64,000 bases of DNA. Source: Streptomyces sp. ISL-12 (lineage in GTDB: Bacteria > Actinomycetota > Actinomycetes > Streptomycetales > Streptomycetaceae). The stretch is from the NCBI RefSeq assembly GCF_018614415.1, contig NZ_JAGGOO010000078.1:105996-169995 (forward strand), given 5' to 3'. Both the position numbers and the translations under genes were made by a program. The notes beneath the pieces are model-generated. The model ran no database searches. It worked only from the letters and a program-made list of their open reading frames with translations, and was not told the DNA's origin. This document shows, piece after piece, positions 37,703-46,410 of the stretch; the stretch's first letter is position 1, and each line of letters starts with the position of its first letter.

Positions 37703-38863
37703 ATGGCTGAGCAGAAGTCGGCGACACGCGGGCTCCCGGGGCCGCTCGGTGCCGCCGTCACGGTGCTGGAGCGGGTGCCGGGTGCCGGAACCGTCGGCAG
37801 GGTGGCCGGCGGGGTCCTGGACCGGGTGCCGGGTGCCGGAACCGTCGGCAAGATGGCGGGCGGCGTGCTGGACCGGATCGGCGCGGTGTCGCCCCGCGGG
37901 CGGCGGCTGGCGGTGTACACCGGCGCCGGGGTGGCGGGCGTCGCCGGTCTCGTGGAGTGGCCCGTCGCGCTCACCGGAGCGGCGGTCGCCTGGCTGACGC
38001 AGCCTCGGCGGCGGGAGCCGGCGGAGGGGGATGCGGCTGCGGATGCGGATGCCGCTGCGGCTTCGGGTGCGGTGAAGGGCCCGGGTACGGGTGCGAGCAA
38101 GGGCGCGGCTGGGGCTGTTGCTACGGCTGTGAGCGCCGGGGGTGGTGAGGCGGTCCGGGGCGGTACGTCGAGGACCGCCGCCGCGGCCGGGACGGCGGCC
38201 GGAGCCCGTAAGGCGGCGGCCGGGGTCCGCAAGACGGCGGCCCGGTCCGCCACGACGGCGGCTGGGGCCGGGAAGACGGGTGCCGGGGCTCGCAAGACCG
38301 CGGGGGCGGCCAGGACGGCCGCCGCGAGCCCGGCTGCGCGGACGACGGGCACCGCCGGGTCCAAGGCGGCGACCGCGGGGGCGGCTGTGGCGGCTCGTAA
38401 GTCGGCTGCCGCCGCGACGAAGAAGACTGCTCCCGCCGCGGCCAAGAAGTCGGCTGCTGCCGCGACGAAGCAGATGGCCGCCGCCGCGGCCAAGAAGTCG
38501 GCCGTCGCCACGGGGAGGAAGACAGCCACCGGCACGGGGACGAAGACAGCCGCCGGCGCGGTGAAGCAGACCGCCGCCGCCAAGGAGACGGCGACCGCCC
38601 GCGCCAAGCCGGCCACGGCCACCACCCGCGCCACCCCCGCCGCGACCACCGACACCGGCATGACCAGCGGCGTGCGGGCGAAGAACACGGCCGTGGCCAA
38701 GGGCGCCGGTGCCGTGGCCCGGAGCGGGGCGGCGACGAGGAGCGGCTCGACGGCGACCACCCGCGCCGCCACCGCCCGGAAATCCGCACAGAAGAAGACC
38801 GCCAAGACCGCCCGGTCGGGCAAGTCGGGCAAGGCGGCCGGAACGAGCCGGAAGGCAGGCTGA
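37703..38863 (+). CDS. Ala/Lys-rich repeat protein with histone H1-like tail
   Basis: This 386-residue protein has two near-identical 17-residue repeats at its N terminus (VLERVPGAGTVGRVAGG and VLDRVPGAGTVGKMAGG, then VLDRIGAV), encoded by 51-base DNA repeats at 37763-37864. A hydrophobic segment around residues 70-98 (VYTGAGVAGVAGLVEWPVALTGAAVAWL) is probably membrane-associated. A ~270-residue tail of Ala, Lys, Thr and Gly follows, resembling the (K/A)n tails of histone H1 and actinobacterial HupS. That tail could bind DNA or acidic surfaces. It lies 13 bases before the giant P-type ATPase gene, so the two are likely one operon. The function is unknown. Confidence 0.6.
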   Translation: MAEQKSATRGLPGPLGAAVTVLERVPGAGTVGRVAGGVLDRVPGAGTVGKMAGGVLDRIGAVSPRGRRLAVYTGAGVAGVAGLVEWPVALTGAAVAWLTQPRRREPAEGDAAADADAAAASGAVKGPGTGASKGAAGAVATAVSAGGGEAVRGGTSRTAAAAGTAAGARKAAAGVRKTAARSATTAAGAGKTGAGARKTAGAARTAAASPAARTTGTAGSKAATAGAAVAARKSAAAATKKTAPAAAKKSAAAATKQMAAAAAKKSAVATGRKTATGTGTKTAAGAVKQTAAAKETATARAKPATATTRATPAATTDTGMTSGVRAKNTAVAKGAGAVARSGAATRSGSTATTRAATARKSAQKKTAKTARSGKSGKAAGTSRKAG

Positions 38864-38876
38864 GGGGGCGTTGGTG

Positions 38877-41800
38877 ATGGGGGCTGGACTTCTGAACCGT
38901 ACGTCCGGAGCCGCGGCCGGGTTCGTCCTCGCCGGACCCCGGCTGCTCGCGCGCGGTGCCGCGCCCGCGGCCGGCCTCGCGGCCGGTGCCGTGGCGGGCG
39001 GCGCGCGGGCCGGCGTACGGACCGCGGACTTCGCGGCGCGGGCGGCCAGGGTCGCCCGCGCAGCGCTGCCGGGCGGCACCGGCGACTGGCGGGCCGGCAC
39101 CCGCGCCCACCTCGCGCTGCGGCCTGCCGAAGAGGGGAAGGTGCGGCGGGCGGGCGGCGTCGCGGGAGCGGCCCGGCGGGTGGCGGCGGCGCTGGCCGAC
39201 CACCCGGACGTGGCGCTCGCCTACTGGGACGAGGGGCTGGCCCGCCTGGTGGTGACCGCCACCGAGGAGGCGCTGACCGACCGGGTGGTGGACCGGGCCA
39301 CCGACCTCGCCGAGGAGCACGGGCTGACCCGCGCCGAAGCCGCCGAACCCGTCGAAGAACTGTCCCACCCCGGCGACCCCACCTCCGTGCGGGTCGCCGC
39401 GGCGGCCCTCGGCGCCGACGCGCTCGGCGTCGCCGCCGGGCTGACCGCCTCCGCGCTGCGGCTGCCGCCCTCGCCCCGGCTGGTGACGGCCGTGGCCACC
39501 CTGCTGCGCGAGAACCCCGCCTTCCGGTCCTGGCTGCGCGGCCGGCTCGGCACCGCCCGGATGGACGTGGCGCTGGCCGTCGTCAACGCCGCCGTGCAGG
39601 GCGCGGGCCAGAGCCCGGCCTCGCTGATCCTCGACGGGGCGCTGCGCGCCTGCCAGTTGGCGGAGGCGGTGGCCCGGACGGCCACGTTCGAGGTCGTGCA
39701 CGACCGGCTGTGCGCCCCCGAGCGGGGCGGTCTGCCCGGCGACCCGGCGCTGCGCCCGCCGCTGCGTTCCTCGCCCGCCCTCACCTACGCCGCCCACGCC
39801 TCCACCGGCAGTGTGGCGGGCGCGCTGGCCACCCTGCTGGTCAAGCACGACCTGAACGAGGCGGCCGAGGCGGTGCTGGCGGGTTCGCCGAAGGCCGCCC
39901 GGTACGGGCCCGCCGCCTTCCACGCCGTCCTCAGCGGCGCGCTGTCCCGGGCCGGTGTGCTGGTCCGCGACCCCGAGCGGCTGCGGCAGCTGGAGATGGC
40001 CGGCACGGTCGTGCTGCACCCGAGCGCGCTGCGGCGGCCGGGCGAGGGCGCGGACCCCTGGACCGAGGACGTCCTGGACGCGGCCCGCCGCGCCGGACTG
40101 CGCGTGGTGATGGTGGAGGACCCGGCGCTGGCCGACTTCACCGGCCTCGCCGACCAGGTCGTCGGCGCCGGCCGGCCGCTGCGGGAGGTGGTGGACGCCC
40201 TGCGCGAGGAGGACGGCGGCGTCATCACCGTCGTACGGCCCGGTCCCGACGCCGGTGGCCCGCTGCTCGCCGGGCTGCTCGGCGGGGACGTGGCCGTGGC
40301 CCTCGCCGACGGGGACGGTCCGGTCGCCTGGGGCGCGGACGTACTGGCCCCGCACGGCCTCGCCGATGTGTGGCGGCTGCTGCGGGCGGTGCCGGCGGCC
40401 CGCGGGGTCGGCCGGCGTTCGCAGGTGCTGGCCCGGTCCGGGGCCGCGCTGTCGGGGCTGCTGGTGGCGGTCGGGGAGGCCCGTAAGGAACGCGGTTCGC
40501 CGCTGTTGCCGGGGCTGCGGCACGCCCCCGTCGACGCGAGCGCGCTGGCCGCCCTGGTGTCCGGGGCGCGCGCCGCGCTCACCGTGGCGGCGGCCCGCGC
40601 GCCCCGCCCCCGGCCCCGGGTGGCCTGGCACGAACTGGACCCCGACGACGTACGGGAGAGGCTGGCCGGGCAGCGGGAGCCGGAGCCGTCGGCCGCCGAG
40701 CAACTGACCGCCCGGCTGCGGGCGGTGTCCCGGAAGGCGGCCCGGACGCCCGTGCTCAAGCCGGTCGTCTGGACGGCGCAGCTGGCCGGTGCGGTACGGG
40801 GCGAGCTGGACGATCCGCTCACCCCGGTCCTCGCGGTCGGCTCGGCCGCCGAGGCGATCCTCGGCTCCGTGATGGACGCCGCGCTGGTCGTCGGCGCCCT
40901 CGATCTCAACGCGCTGGTCGGCGGGTTGCAGCGGCTGCGCGCCGAACGGGCGCTGGCCGGGCTCCTCGCCCAGCAGAAGCAGAAGGCCCGGGTGAGCACT
41001 CAGGACGACGGCGCCGAGGAGCGGCCGGACCGGGTCGTGGACGCCGCCAAGCTCCGCCCGGGGGACGTCATCGCCCTGAACACCGACGACGTGGTGCCCG
41101 CCGACGCCCGGCTGCTGTGGGAGGACGGTCTGGAGGTCGACGAGTCGGCGCTGACCGGGGAGTCGCTGCCGGTGGACAAGTGCCTGGACCCGACGCCGCA
41201 CGTGCCCGTCGCCGAGCGGCACTGCATGGTCTTCGAGGGCACCACCGTGGTCGCCGGGCGGGCCCGCGCCGTCGTCGTGGACACGGGGGAGCGTACGGAG
41301 GCAGCCCGCGCCGTGTCGCTGGCCTCCCGCACCCCGGCCGCCGCCGGCGTACAGGCCCGGCTCCAGGAGCTGACCGGCAAGGCGCTGCCGCTCACCCTGG
41401 CCGGCGGTGCCGCGGTGACCGGGCTGTCGCTGCTGCGCGGCACGCCGATCCGGCAGGCGGTCAGCGGCGGGGTGTCGGTGGCGGTGGCCGCCGTGCCGGA
41501 GGGGCTGCCGCTGGTGGCGACGGTCGCGCAGCTCGCGGCGGCCCGGCGCCTCGGGCGGCGCGGCGTGCTGGTGCGCACCCCGCGCACACTGGAGGCGCTG
41601 GGCCGGATGGACACCGTCTGCTTCGACAAGACCGGCACGCTCACCGAGAACCGGCTGCGGCTGATCCGCGTCACGGACGAGAGCGGCACGGTGCACCGGG
41701 CCTCCGCGCAGGAGGCGGCCGAGACGGTACGGGTCGCCGCCCGCGCCTGTCCCCGGCTGGACGGGGACGGCACCCGGCCCACCCACGCCACCGACGAGGC

Positions 41801-43220
41801 GGTCCTCGACGCCGCCGGGGACGACCCCGAGTGGGAGCAGATCGAGGGGCTGCCCTTCGAGACCTCGCGCGGTTACGCCGCCGCCGTCGGCCGCGCCGGG
41901 GACGGCACCCCGGTCCTGGTCGTCAAGGGCGCCCCCGAGACGGTGCTCCCGGCCTGCCCCCGCCTCCCCGACCACGCGCACGACGGCGCCCACGACCTGG
42001 CCGCCGCCGGACTGCGCGTCCTGGCGGTCGCCCACCGCCCGCTGACCGGCGGTGAGGACCCGGCCGAGCTGCTCGAACGCCCCCTGGACGAGCTGGACCT
42101 GCGCTTCACCGGGCTGCTCGGCCTGTCCGACGTGGCCCGCGAGACGTCCCCGGCGCTGGTGCGGGGGCTGCGCGAGGCGGGCGTACGGCCCGTGGTGCTG
42201 ACCGGCGACCATCCGCAGACCGCCCGCGCCATCGCCGCCGAGCTGGGCTGGCCCGAGGACGCGGTCGTCGTCACCGGCGACGAACTCGCCGCCGCCGACC
42301 GCCGGGGCCGCTCCCGGATGCTGCGCGACGCCGATGTGGTGGCCCGCGTAGCGCCCGAGCAGAAACTCCAGGTCGTCGAGTCGCTGCGGGACGCCGGGCG
42401 GGTCGTCGGCATGGTCGGCGACGGCGCCAACGACGCCGCCGCGATCCGCGCCGCCGACATCGGCGTCGGCATCAACGCCCGCGGCTCGGCCGCCGCCCGC
42501 AACGCCGCCGACCTGGTCGTCACCGGCGACGACCTGCTGGTCCTGGTGGAGGCGGTGCGCGAGGGCCGCGCCCTGTGGCACAGCGTCGCGGACGCCATCG
42601 CCATCCTCATCGGCGGCAACGCCGGCGAGGTCGGCTTCGGCATCCTCGGCACGGTCCTCGGCGGCTCCGCGCCCCTGTCGACCCGGCAGATGCTGCTGGT
42701 GAATCTCTTCACCGACCTGTTCCCGGCGATGGCCGTGGCGGTGACCGAGACCGGCGACCCGGAACAGGAGGACGCGGACGCGGGCGCCCCGCTGGGTACG
42801 GCCGTCCTGGGCGAACCCCTGATCCGGCAGATCCGGCACCGGGCGCTGACCACGGCGCTGGGCGCGACGATCGCCTGGCTGTTCGGCCGGTTCACGCCGG
42901 GCACGCGCCGCCGGTCGACGACGATGGCGCTGTGCGCGGTGGTCGGCACCCAGCTCGCCCAGACCCTCGCCGACCGGCGCGGCAGCCGCCTGGTGCAGCT
43001 GACCTCGCTGGGTTCCGCCGCCGCGCTGGTCGCCCTGGTGCAGACGCCGGGCGCCAGCAACCTCTTCGGCTGCACCCCGCTCGGTCCGCTGGCCTGGGCC
43101 GGCGTGGCCCTCGCCATCACCGCCGCGCTGGCCGGGCAGCGGGCCCTGCCGCACGTGGAGGAGGCGGTGGCGCGGGTGTGGCCGAAGGTGGCGGAGCGGC
43201 TGCCGGAGTTCGCCCGCTGA
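38877..43220 (+). CDS. Giant P-type ATPase, CtpI-like, with a degenerate N-terminal half
   Basis: The protein has 1447 residues from ATG 38877 (GTG 38874 also fits). The C-terminal half is a full P-type ATPase: TGES at residues 760-763, PEGLP near 874, phosphorylated Asp917 in FDKTGTLTENR, and GDGANDAAA at residues 1182-1189, then membrane helices. The PEGL motif is that of calcium/sodium-type pumps, but the ion is unknown. The N-terminal half mirrors it without catalysis: GVLVRDPERLRQLEMAGTVVLHPSAL around residues 359-385 lines up with VLVRTPRTLEALGRMDTVCFDKTGTL, the Asp being replaced. Mycobacterial CtpI has a similar size. Membrane-embedded; partner of the Ala/Lys-rich protein upstream. 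Confidence 0.88.
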   Translation: MGAGLLNRTSGAAAGFVLAGPRLLARGAAPAAGLAAGAVAGGARAGVRTADFAARAARVARAALPGGTGDWRAGTRAHLALRPAEEGKVRRAGGVAGAARRVAAALADHPDVALAYWDEGLARLVVTATEEALTDRVVDRATDLAEEHGLTRAEAAEPVEELSHPGDPTSVRVAAAALGADALGVAAGLTASALRLPPSPRLVTAVATLLRENPAFRSWLRGRLGTARMDVALAVVNAAVQGAGQSPASLILDGALRACQLAEAVARTATFEVVHDRLCAPERGGLPGDPALRPPLRSSPALTYAAHASTGSVAGALATLLVKHDLNEAAEAVLAGSPKAARYGPAAFHAVLSGALSRAGVLVRDPERLRQLEMAGTVVLHPSALRRPGEGADPWTEDVLDAARRAGLRVVMVEDPALADFTGLADQVVGAGRPLREVVDALREEDGGVITVVRPGPDAGGPLLAGLLGGDVAVALADGDGPVAWGADVLAPHGLADVWRLLRAVPAARGVGRRSQVLARSGAALSGLLVAVGEARKERGSPLLPGLRHAPVDASALAALVSGARAALTVAAARAPRPRPRVAWHELDPDDVRERLAGQREPEPSAAEQLTARLRAVSRKAARTPVLKPVVWTAQLAGAVRGELDDPLTPVLAVGSAAEAILGSVMDAALVVGALDLNALVGGLQRLRAERALAGLLAQQKQKARVSTQDDGAEERPDRVVDAAKLRPGDVIALNTDDVVPADARLLWEDGLEVDESALTGESLPVDKCLDPTPHVPVAERHCMVFEGTTVVAGRARAVVVDTGERTEAARAVSLASRTPAAAGVQARLQELTGKALPLTLAGGAAVTGLSLLRGTPIRQAVSGGVSVAVAAVPEGLPLVATVAQLAAARRLGRRGVLVRTPRTLEALGRMDTVCFDKTGTLTENRLRLIRVTDESGTVHRASAQEAAETVRVAARACPRLDGDGTRPTHATDEAVLDAAGDDPEWEQIEGLPFETSRGYAAAVGRAGDGTPVLVVKGAPETVLPACPRLPDHAHDGAHDLAAAGLRVLAVAHRPLTGGEDPAELLERPLDELDLRFTGLLGLSDVARETSPALVRGLREAGVRPVVLTGDHPQTARAIAAELGWPEDAVVVTGDELAAADRRGRSRMLRDADVVARVAPEQKLQVVESLRDAGRVVGMVGDGANDAAAIRAADIGVGINARGSAAARNAADLVVTGDDLLVLVEAVREGRALWHSVADAIAILIGGNAGEVGFGILGTVLGGSAPLSTRQMLLVNLFTDLFPAMAVAVTETGDPEQEDADAGAPLGTAVLGEPLIRQIRHRALTTALGATIAWLFGRFTPGTRRRSTTMALCAVVGTQLAQTLADRRGSRLVQLTSLGSAAALVALVQTPGASNLFGCTPLGPLAWAGVALAITAALAGQRALPHVEEAVARVWPKVAERLPEFAR

Positions 43221-43227
43221 CGGTGCC

Positions 43228-44088
43228 CTATGTCAGGTCGGCGAGGTCCTCCTCGGTGAGGGTGATCCCGCCGGCCGCGACGTTCTCCTCCAGGTGGGAG
43301 ACGGACCCCGTGCCGGGGATGGCCAGCGTGACGGGGGAGGAGGCCAGCAGCCAGGCCAGCGCGATCTGCGGGACCGTGGCCCCGTGGCGGCCGGCGACCT
43401 CGGCCAGCCGGTCACCGACGGCGAGGTCGTCGTGGCCGCCGCCGAGGGGGAAGTACGGCACGAAGGCGATGCCGGCCTCCTCGCACGCGCGCAGCAGCTC
43501 CACGTCGTCCCGCTTGGCGGCGTGGAAGTGGTTCTGGACGGCCGCGACGGGTGCGATGGCGCGGGCCTCGGCGAGGTGGCCGGCGTCGATGTGGCTCAGC
43601 CCGAGGTGCCGGATCAGGCCCTCCTCGCGCAGCGCGGCCAGCGCCTCGAAGCGGGCGGCGACGGACTCGCCGCGCGGCGGCGGCGCCATGCCGCCGATCC
43701 GCAGATAGACCAGGTCGAGGCGGTCCAGCCCGAGGGTCTCCAGGTTCTCCTCGACCAGGGCCCGCAGCCCCGCCGGGTCGGTGATCGCCTGCGCCGCTCC
43801 GTCCGGGGTGCGCACCGGCCCGACCTTGGCCGCGATGACCAGACCGGCCGGGTAGGGGTGGAGAGCCTCGCGGATCAGGTCGTTGGCGCGGACGCTGCCG
43901 TCGCCGCTGGTGTAGAAGGCGGCGGTGTCGATGTGGTCGACGCCGAGTTCGACGGCGCGGCGCAGCACGGCACGGCCGGTCTCGGGGTCACGGGCCGGGC
44001 CCAGGAAGGAGCTGGTGGGCAGACGCATCGCGCCGAAGCCCATGCGGTTGATCACGAGGTCGCCGCCGAGGCGGAAGTCGTTGCTCAT
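43228..44088 (-). CDS. Aldo/keto reductase (second)
   Basis: This 286-residue AKR has NRMGFGAMRLP, VELGVDHIDTAAFYTSGDGSVRANDLIREAL (catalytic Asp and Tyr), LVIAAKVGPVRTP (Lys) and the C-terminal LAIPGTGSVSHLEENVAA. The start is ATG 44088, because further upstream residues (MATASPPEVAPRR) look non-coding. It is divergent from a LuxR-type regulator with 74 bases between, so it is probably regulated by it. The substrate is unknown. Confidence 0.87.
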   Translation of the reverse strand: MSNDFRLGGDLVINRMGFGAMRLPTSSFLGPARDPETGRAVLRRAVELGVDHIDTAAFYTSGDGSVRANDLIREALHPYPAGLVIAAKVGPVRTPDGAAQAITDPAGLRALVEENLETLGLDRLDLVYLRIGGMAPPPRGESVAARFEALAALREEGLIRHLGLSHIDAGHLAEARAIAPVAAVQNHFHAAKRDDVELLRACEEAGIAFVPYFPLGGGHDDLAVGDRLAEVAGRHGATVPQIALAWLLASSPVTLAIPGTGSVSHLEENVAAGGITLTEEDLADLT

Positions 44089-44162
44089 GCGGTCCAGCCT
44101 CCGCGGGGCGACCTCCGGAGGCGAGGCGGTGGCCACTTGCTGCCAGGGGGCACTATGGACGG

Positions 44163-44825
44163 GTGGCAGAAACCATGACCATCCGCGGCGACCTGGAGTT
44201 CCTGGCCCGCACCGGGCACCTGTTCTCCTCGGTGCGCGAGGAGTTCGTCTGCGCCGCCCGCGACCTGCGCACCTGGCCGCTCCCCGAGACCCGCCGGGCG
44301 GCCCGCGCCCGGGTGCGCGACAGCGGAGTACGGCACGTGCGCAAGCTGATGAGCCCGCTCGCGCTGGCCGACGAATCCGGCCGCGAGCATCTGCGCGCGA
44401 TGGCCGACGCGGGCGCCCGGGTGCGGATCGCCGCCACCGCGCTGCCGCACGAGGCGATCCTCATCGACCACCGGTACGCGATCCTCGCCGGACCCGCCGC
44501 ACCGGCCGGTCCCGACAGCCGCGAGTACACGGTGACCAGCGCGCCCGCCGTGGTCGGCGGTGTCTACTCCCTGTTCGAGGCGGTCTGGGAGGCGGCGACC
44601 GACCTCGCCACGTTCCTGCGCGCCGAACGGCCCCGCCTCGACGCCGACAGCCGGACGATCCTGCGCGCCCTGGGCTCGGGCGCCACCGACGAGAGCGCCG
44701 CCCGCGAACTCGGCATGTCCCTGCGCACCTACCGCCGCCGCGTCGCCGGCCTCCTCACCGCCCTCGACGCGGACTCCCGCTTCCAGGCGGGGCTGCGGGC
44801 GGGGGAGCTGGGGCTGAAGGGCTGA
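44163..44825 (+). CDS. LuxR-type HTH regulator with PLD-like sensory domain
   Basis: This protein has 220 residues from GTG 44163 (or 216 from ATG 44175). The C-terminal ~60 residues are a LuxR helix-turn-helix: ILRALGSGATDESAARELGMSLRTYRRRVAGLLTALDADSRFQAG. The N-terminal part contains EHLRAMADAGARVRIAATALPHEAILIDHRYAILAGPA, the strand-turn pattern of HKD-less phospholipase-D-like sensor domains seen in a Streptomyces LuxR subfamily. It probably senses an unknown signal and controls the divergent aldo/keto reductase and itself. Confidence 0.78.
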   Translation: MAETMTIRGDLEFLARTGHLFSSVREEFVCAARDLRTWPLPETRRAARARVRDSGVRHVRKLMSPLALADESGREHLRAMADAGARVRIAATALPHEAILIDHRYAILAGPAAPAGPDSREYTVTSAPAVVGGVYSLFEAVWEAATDLATFLRAERPRLDADSRTILRALGSGATDESAARELGMSLRTYRRRVAGLLTALDADSRFQAGLRAGELGLKG

Positions 44826-44884
44826 AGCGGTAGTGATCAGGGGCTGAAGGGTGGGAGAGACGACAGCGGTCCGGGGGTGCCGCG

Positions 44885-46333
44885 TCACACCCCCGCCCGA
44901 GCCGCCTCACGCGCCTCCGGCTCCGACGCCAGCCGCCGCGCCGCCCGCTCCGCGCTGCCGCGCGCCCACCGCCCCGTCGTCACCCCGCCGAGCACCAGCA
45001 CCGCCAGACCGCAGGCGGCCAGGATCCACCAGCCGGGCCGGGCGGCGGAGACGAAGGTGTCCGCGTACGACGACCCGCTCACCCCCGCGGCCAGCACCGC
45101 GCCGACCACCGCCACGCCGAGGGTCTGGCCCAGCTGGCGGCTGGTGGAGGCGACGGCGGCGGCCACGCCCGCCTGGGCGCGGGGCATGCCGGAGACGGCG
45201 GTGTTGGTGATGGGCGCGTTGACGAAGCCGAAGCCGACGCCGAACAGGACGAAGCCGAGGAAGAGGGTGACGTCGGAGGTCTCGGCCTCGAAGGCGGCGA
45301 ACAGCACCCCGCTCACCGTCATCGCCGCGCCCGCGACCAGCAGCGAAAGGCGCGGCCCCCGGCTGCCCACCAGCCGCCCGGACAGCGGCGCGCACAGGAA
45401 CATCGGCAACGCCATCGGCAGCATCCACAGCCCGGCGTGCAGCGCGCTGAGCCCCCGTACGTTCTGGAGGTACAGCGTGGACAGGAACAGGAACCCGCCC
45501 AGCGACGCGAACGCGCCGATCGCTATGAGCGTCGCCCCGCTGAACGGCGCCGAGCGGAAGAACCGCAGGTCGATCAGGGGCTCGCGGCGGCGCGGCTCGT
45601 AGATCAGCAGCCCGGCCAGCGCGACGACGGCGACGCTCGCGTACGGCAGCACGGCCGCGAGCCCGGCGTTCGGCGCCTCGATGATCGCGTACGTCAGGCT
45701 GCCGAACAGGGCGATCACCATCACCTGGCCCAGCGGGTCCGGGCGGCGTGCCTTCGGGGCGCGGGACTCGGGGACGTGGCGCAGGGTGAGCAGCAGGGCG
45801 GCCAGCCCCACCGGGAGGTTGATCCAGAAGATGGAGCGCCAGCCGACCGACTCCACCAGCACCCCGCCGACCAGGGGACCCGCGGCCATCGAGATGCCGA
45901 CGACGGCGCCCCACACGCCGATCGCGCGGGCCCGCTCGCGCGGGTCGGTGAAGGTGTTGGTGATGATCGACATGGCGACCGGGTTGAGCATCGAACCGCC
46001 CACCGCCTGCACCATCCGGAACACCACCAGCGACGACAGGTCCGGCGCGAGGGAGCACAGCACCGAGCCGACGGTGAAGACCGCCAGGCCCGTCATGAAC
46101 ACCTTCTTGCGGCCGATCCGGTCGGCCGTCGACCCGGCGAGCATCAGCAGCGCGGCGAGGACGAGGGTGTAGGCGTCGACGGCCCACTGGAGGCCGGAGG
46201 TACTCGCGTCCAGGTCCCGTTGCAGGGCGGGCAGGGCGACGTTCAGGACCGTGTTGTCAATGCTCACGATGAGCAGGCTCATGCAGCAGATCGCGAGCAC
46301 GAGCAGACGGCGGCGACGGGTCAGCTCGGGCAT
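44885..46333 (-). CDS. MFS drug exporter, DHA2 (14-helix) type
   Basis: This 482-residue exporter has 14 predicted membrane helices and the DHA2 motifs: SIDNTVLNVALPALQRDL (motif D1), TADRIGRKKVFMTGLAVFTVGS (motif A) and WGAVVGISMAAGPLVGGVLVESVGWRSIFWINLPVG (motif C). Such proteins export drugs or antibiotics with proton antiport. It is divergent from dusB across a short AT-rich region that could hold an operator. It is convergent with the LuxR gene. Confidence 0.88.
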   Translation of the reverse strand: MPELTRRRRLLVLAICCMSLLIVSIDNTVLNVALPALQRDLDASTSGLQWAVDAYTLVLAALLMLAGSTADRIGRKKVFMTGLAVFTVGSVLCSLAPDLSSLVVFRMVQAVGGSMLNPVAMSIITNTFTDPRERARAIGVWGAVVGISMAAGPLVGGVLVESVGWRSIFWINLPVGLAALLLTLRHVPESRAPKARRPDPLGQVMVIALFGSLTYAIIEAPNAGLAAVLPYASVAVVALAGLLIYEPRRREPLIDLRFFRSAPFSGATLIAIGAFASLGGFLFLSTLYLQNVRGLSALHAGLWMLPMALPMFLCAPLSGRLVGSRGPRLSLLVAGAAMTVSGVLFAAFEAETSDVTLFLGFVLFGVGFGFVNAPITNTAVSGMPRAQAGVAAAVASTSRQLGQTLGVAVVGAVLAAGVSGSSYADTFVSAARPGWWILAACGLAVLVLGGVTTGRWARGSAERAARRLASEPEAREAARAGV

Positions 46334-46410
46334 GGACTCATCGTACGCCGATATCGATAGTGTGCCTAACTAATTAACTTTGCCATTTCATTACACGGCA
46401 CAATGGAGGA
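46334..46410. promoter_or_regulatory. AT-rich divergent promoter between the exporter and dusB
   Basis: This 77-base region is much richer in A/T than its surroundings and contains ATATCGATAG and CTAACTAATTAACTTTGCC, the latter with an inverted-repeat-like core (TTAATTAG read on the minus strand). An MFS regulator (MarR or TetR) could bind here, but no such gene is adjacent. Confidence 0.45.

Noticed and set aside
38121..43154. A 1677-codon open frame on the minus strand opposite the P-type ATPase gene
   Set aside because: It is a product of the very high GC content. Its translation is low-complexity and the plus strand carries conserved ATPase motifs with proper GC3 bias.
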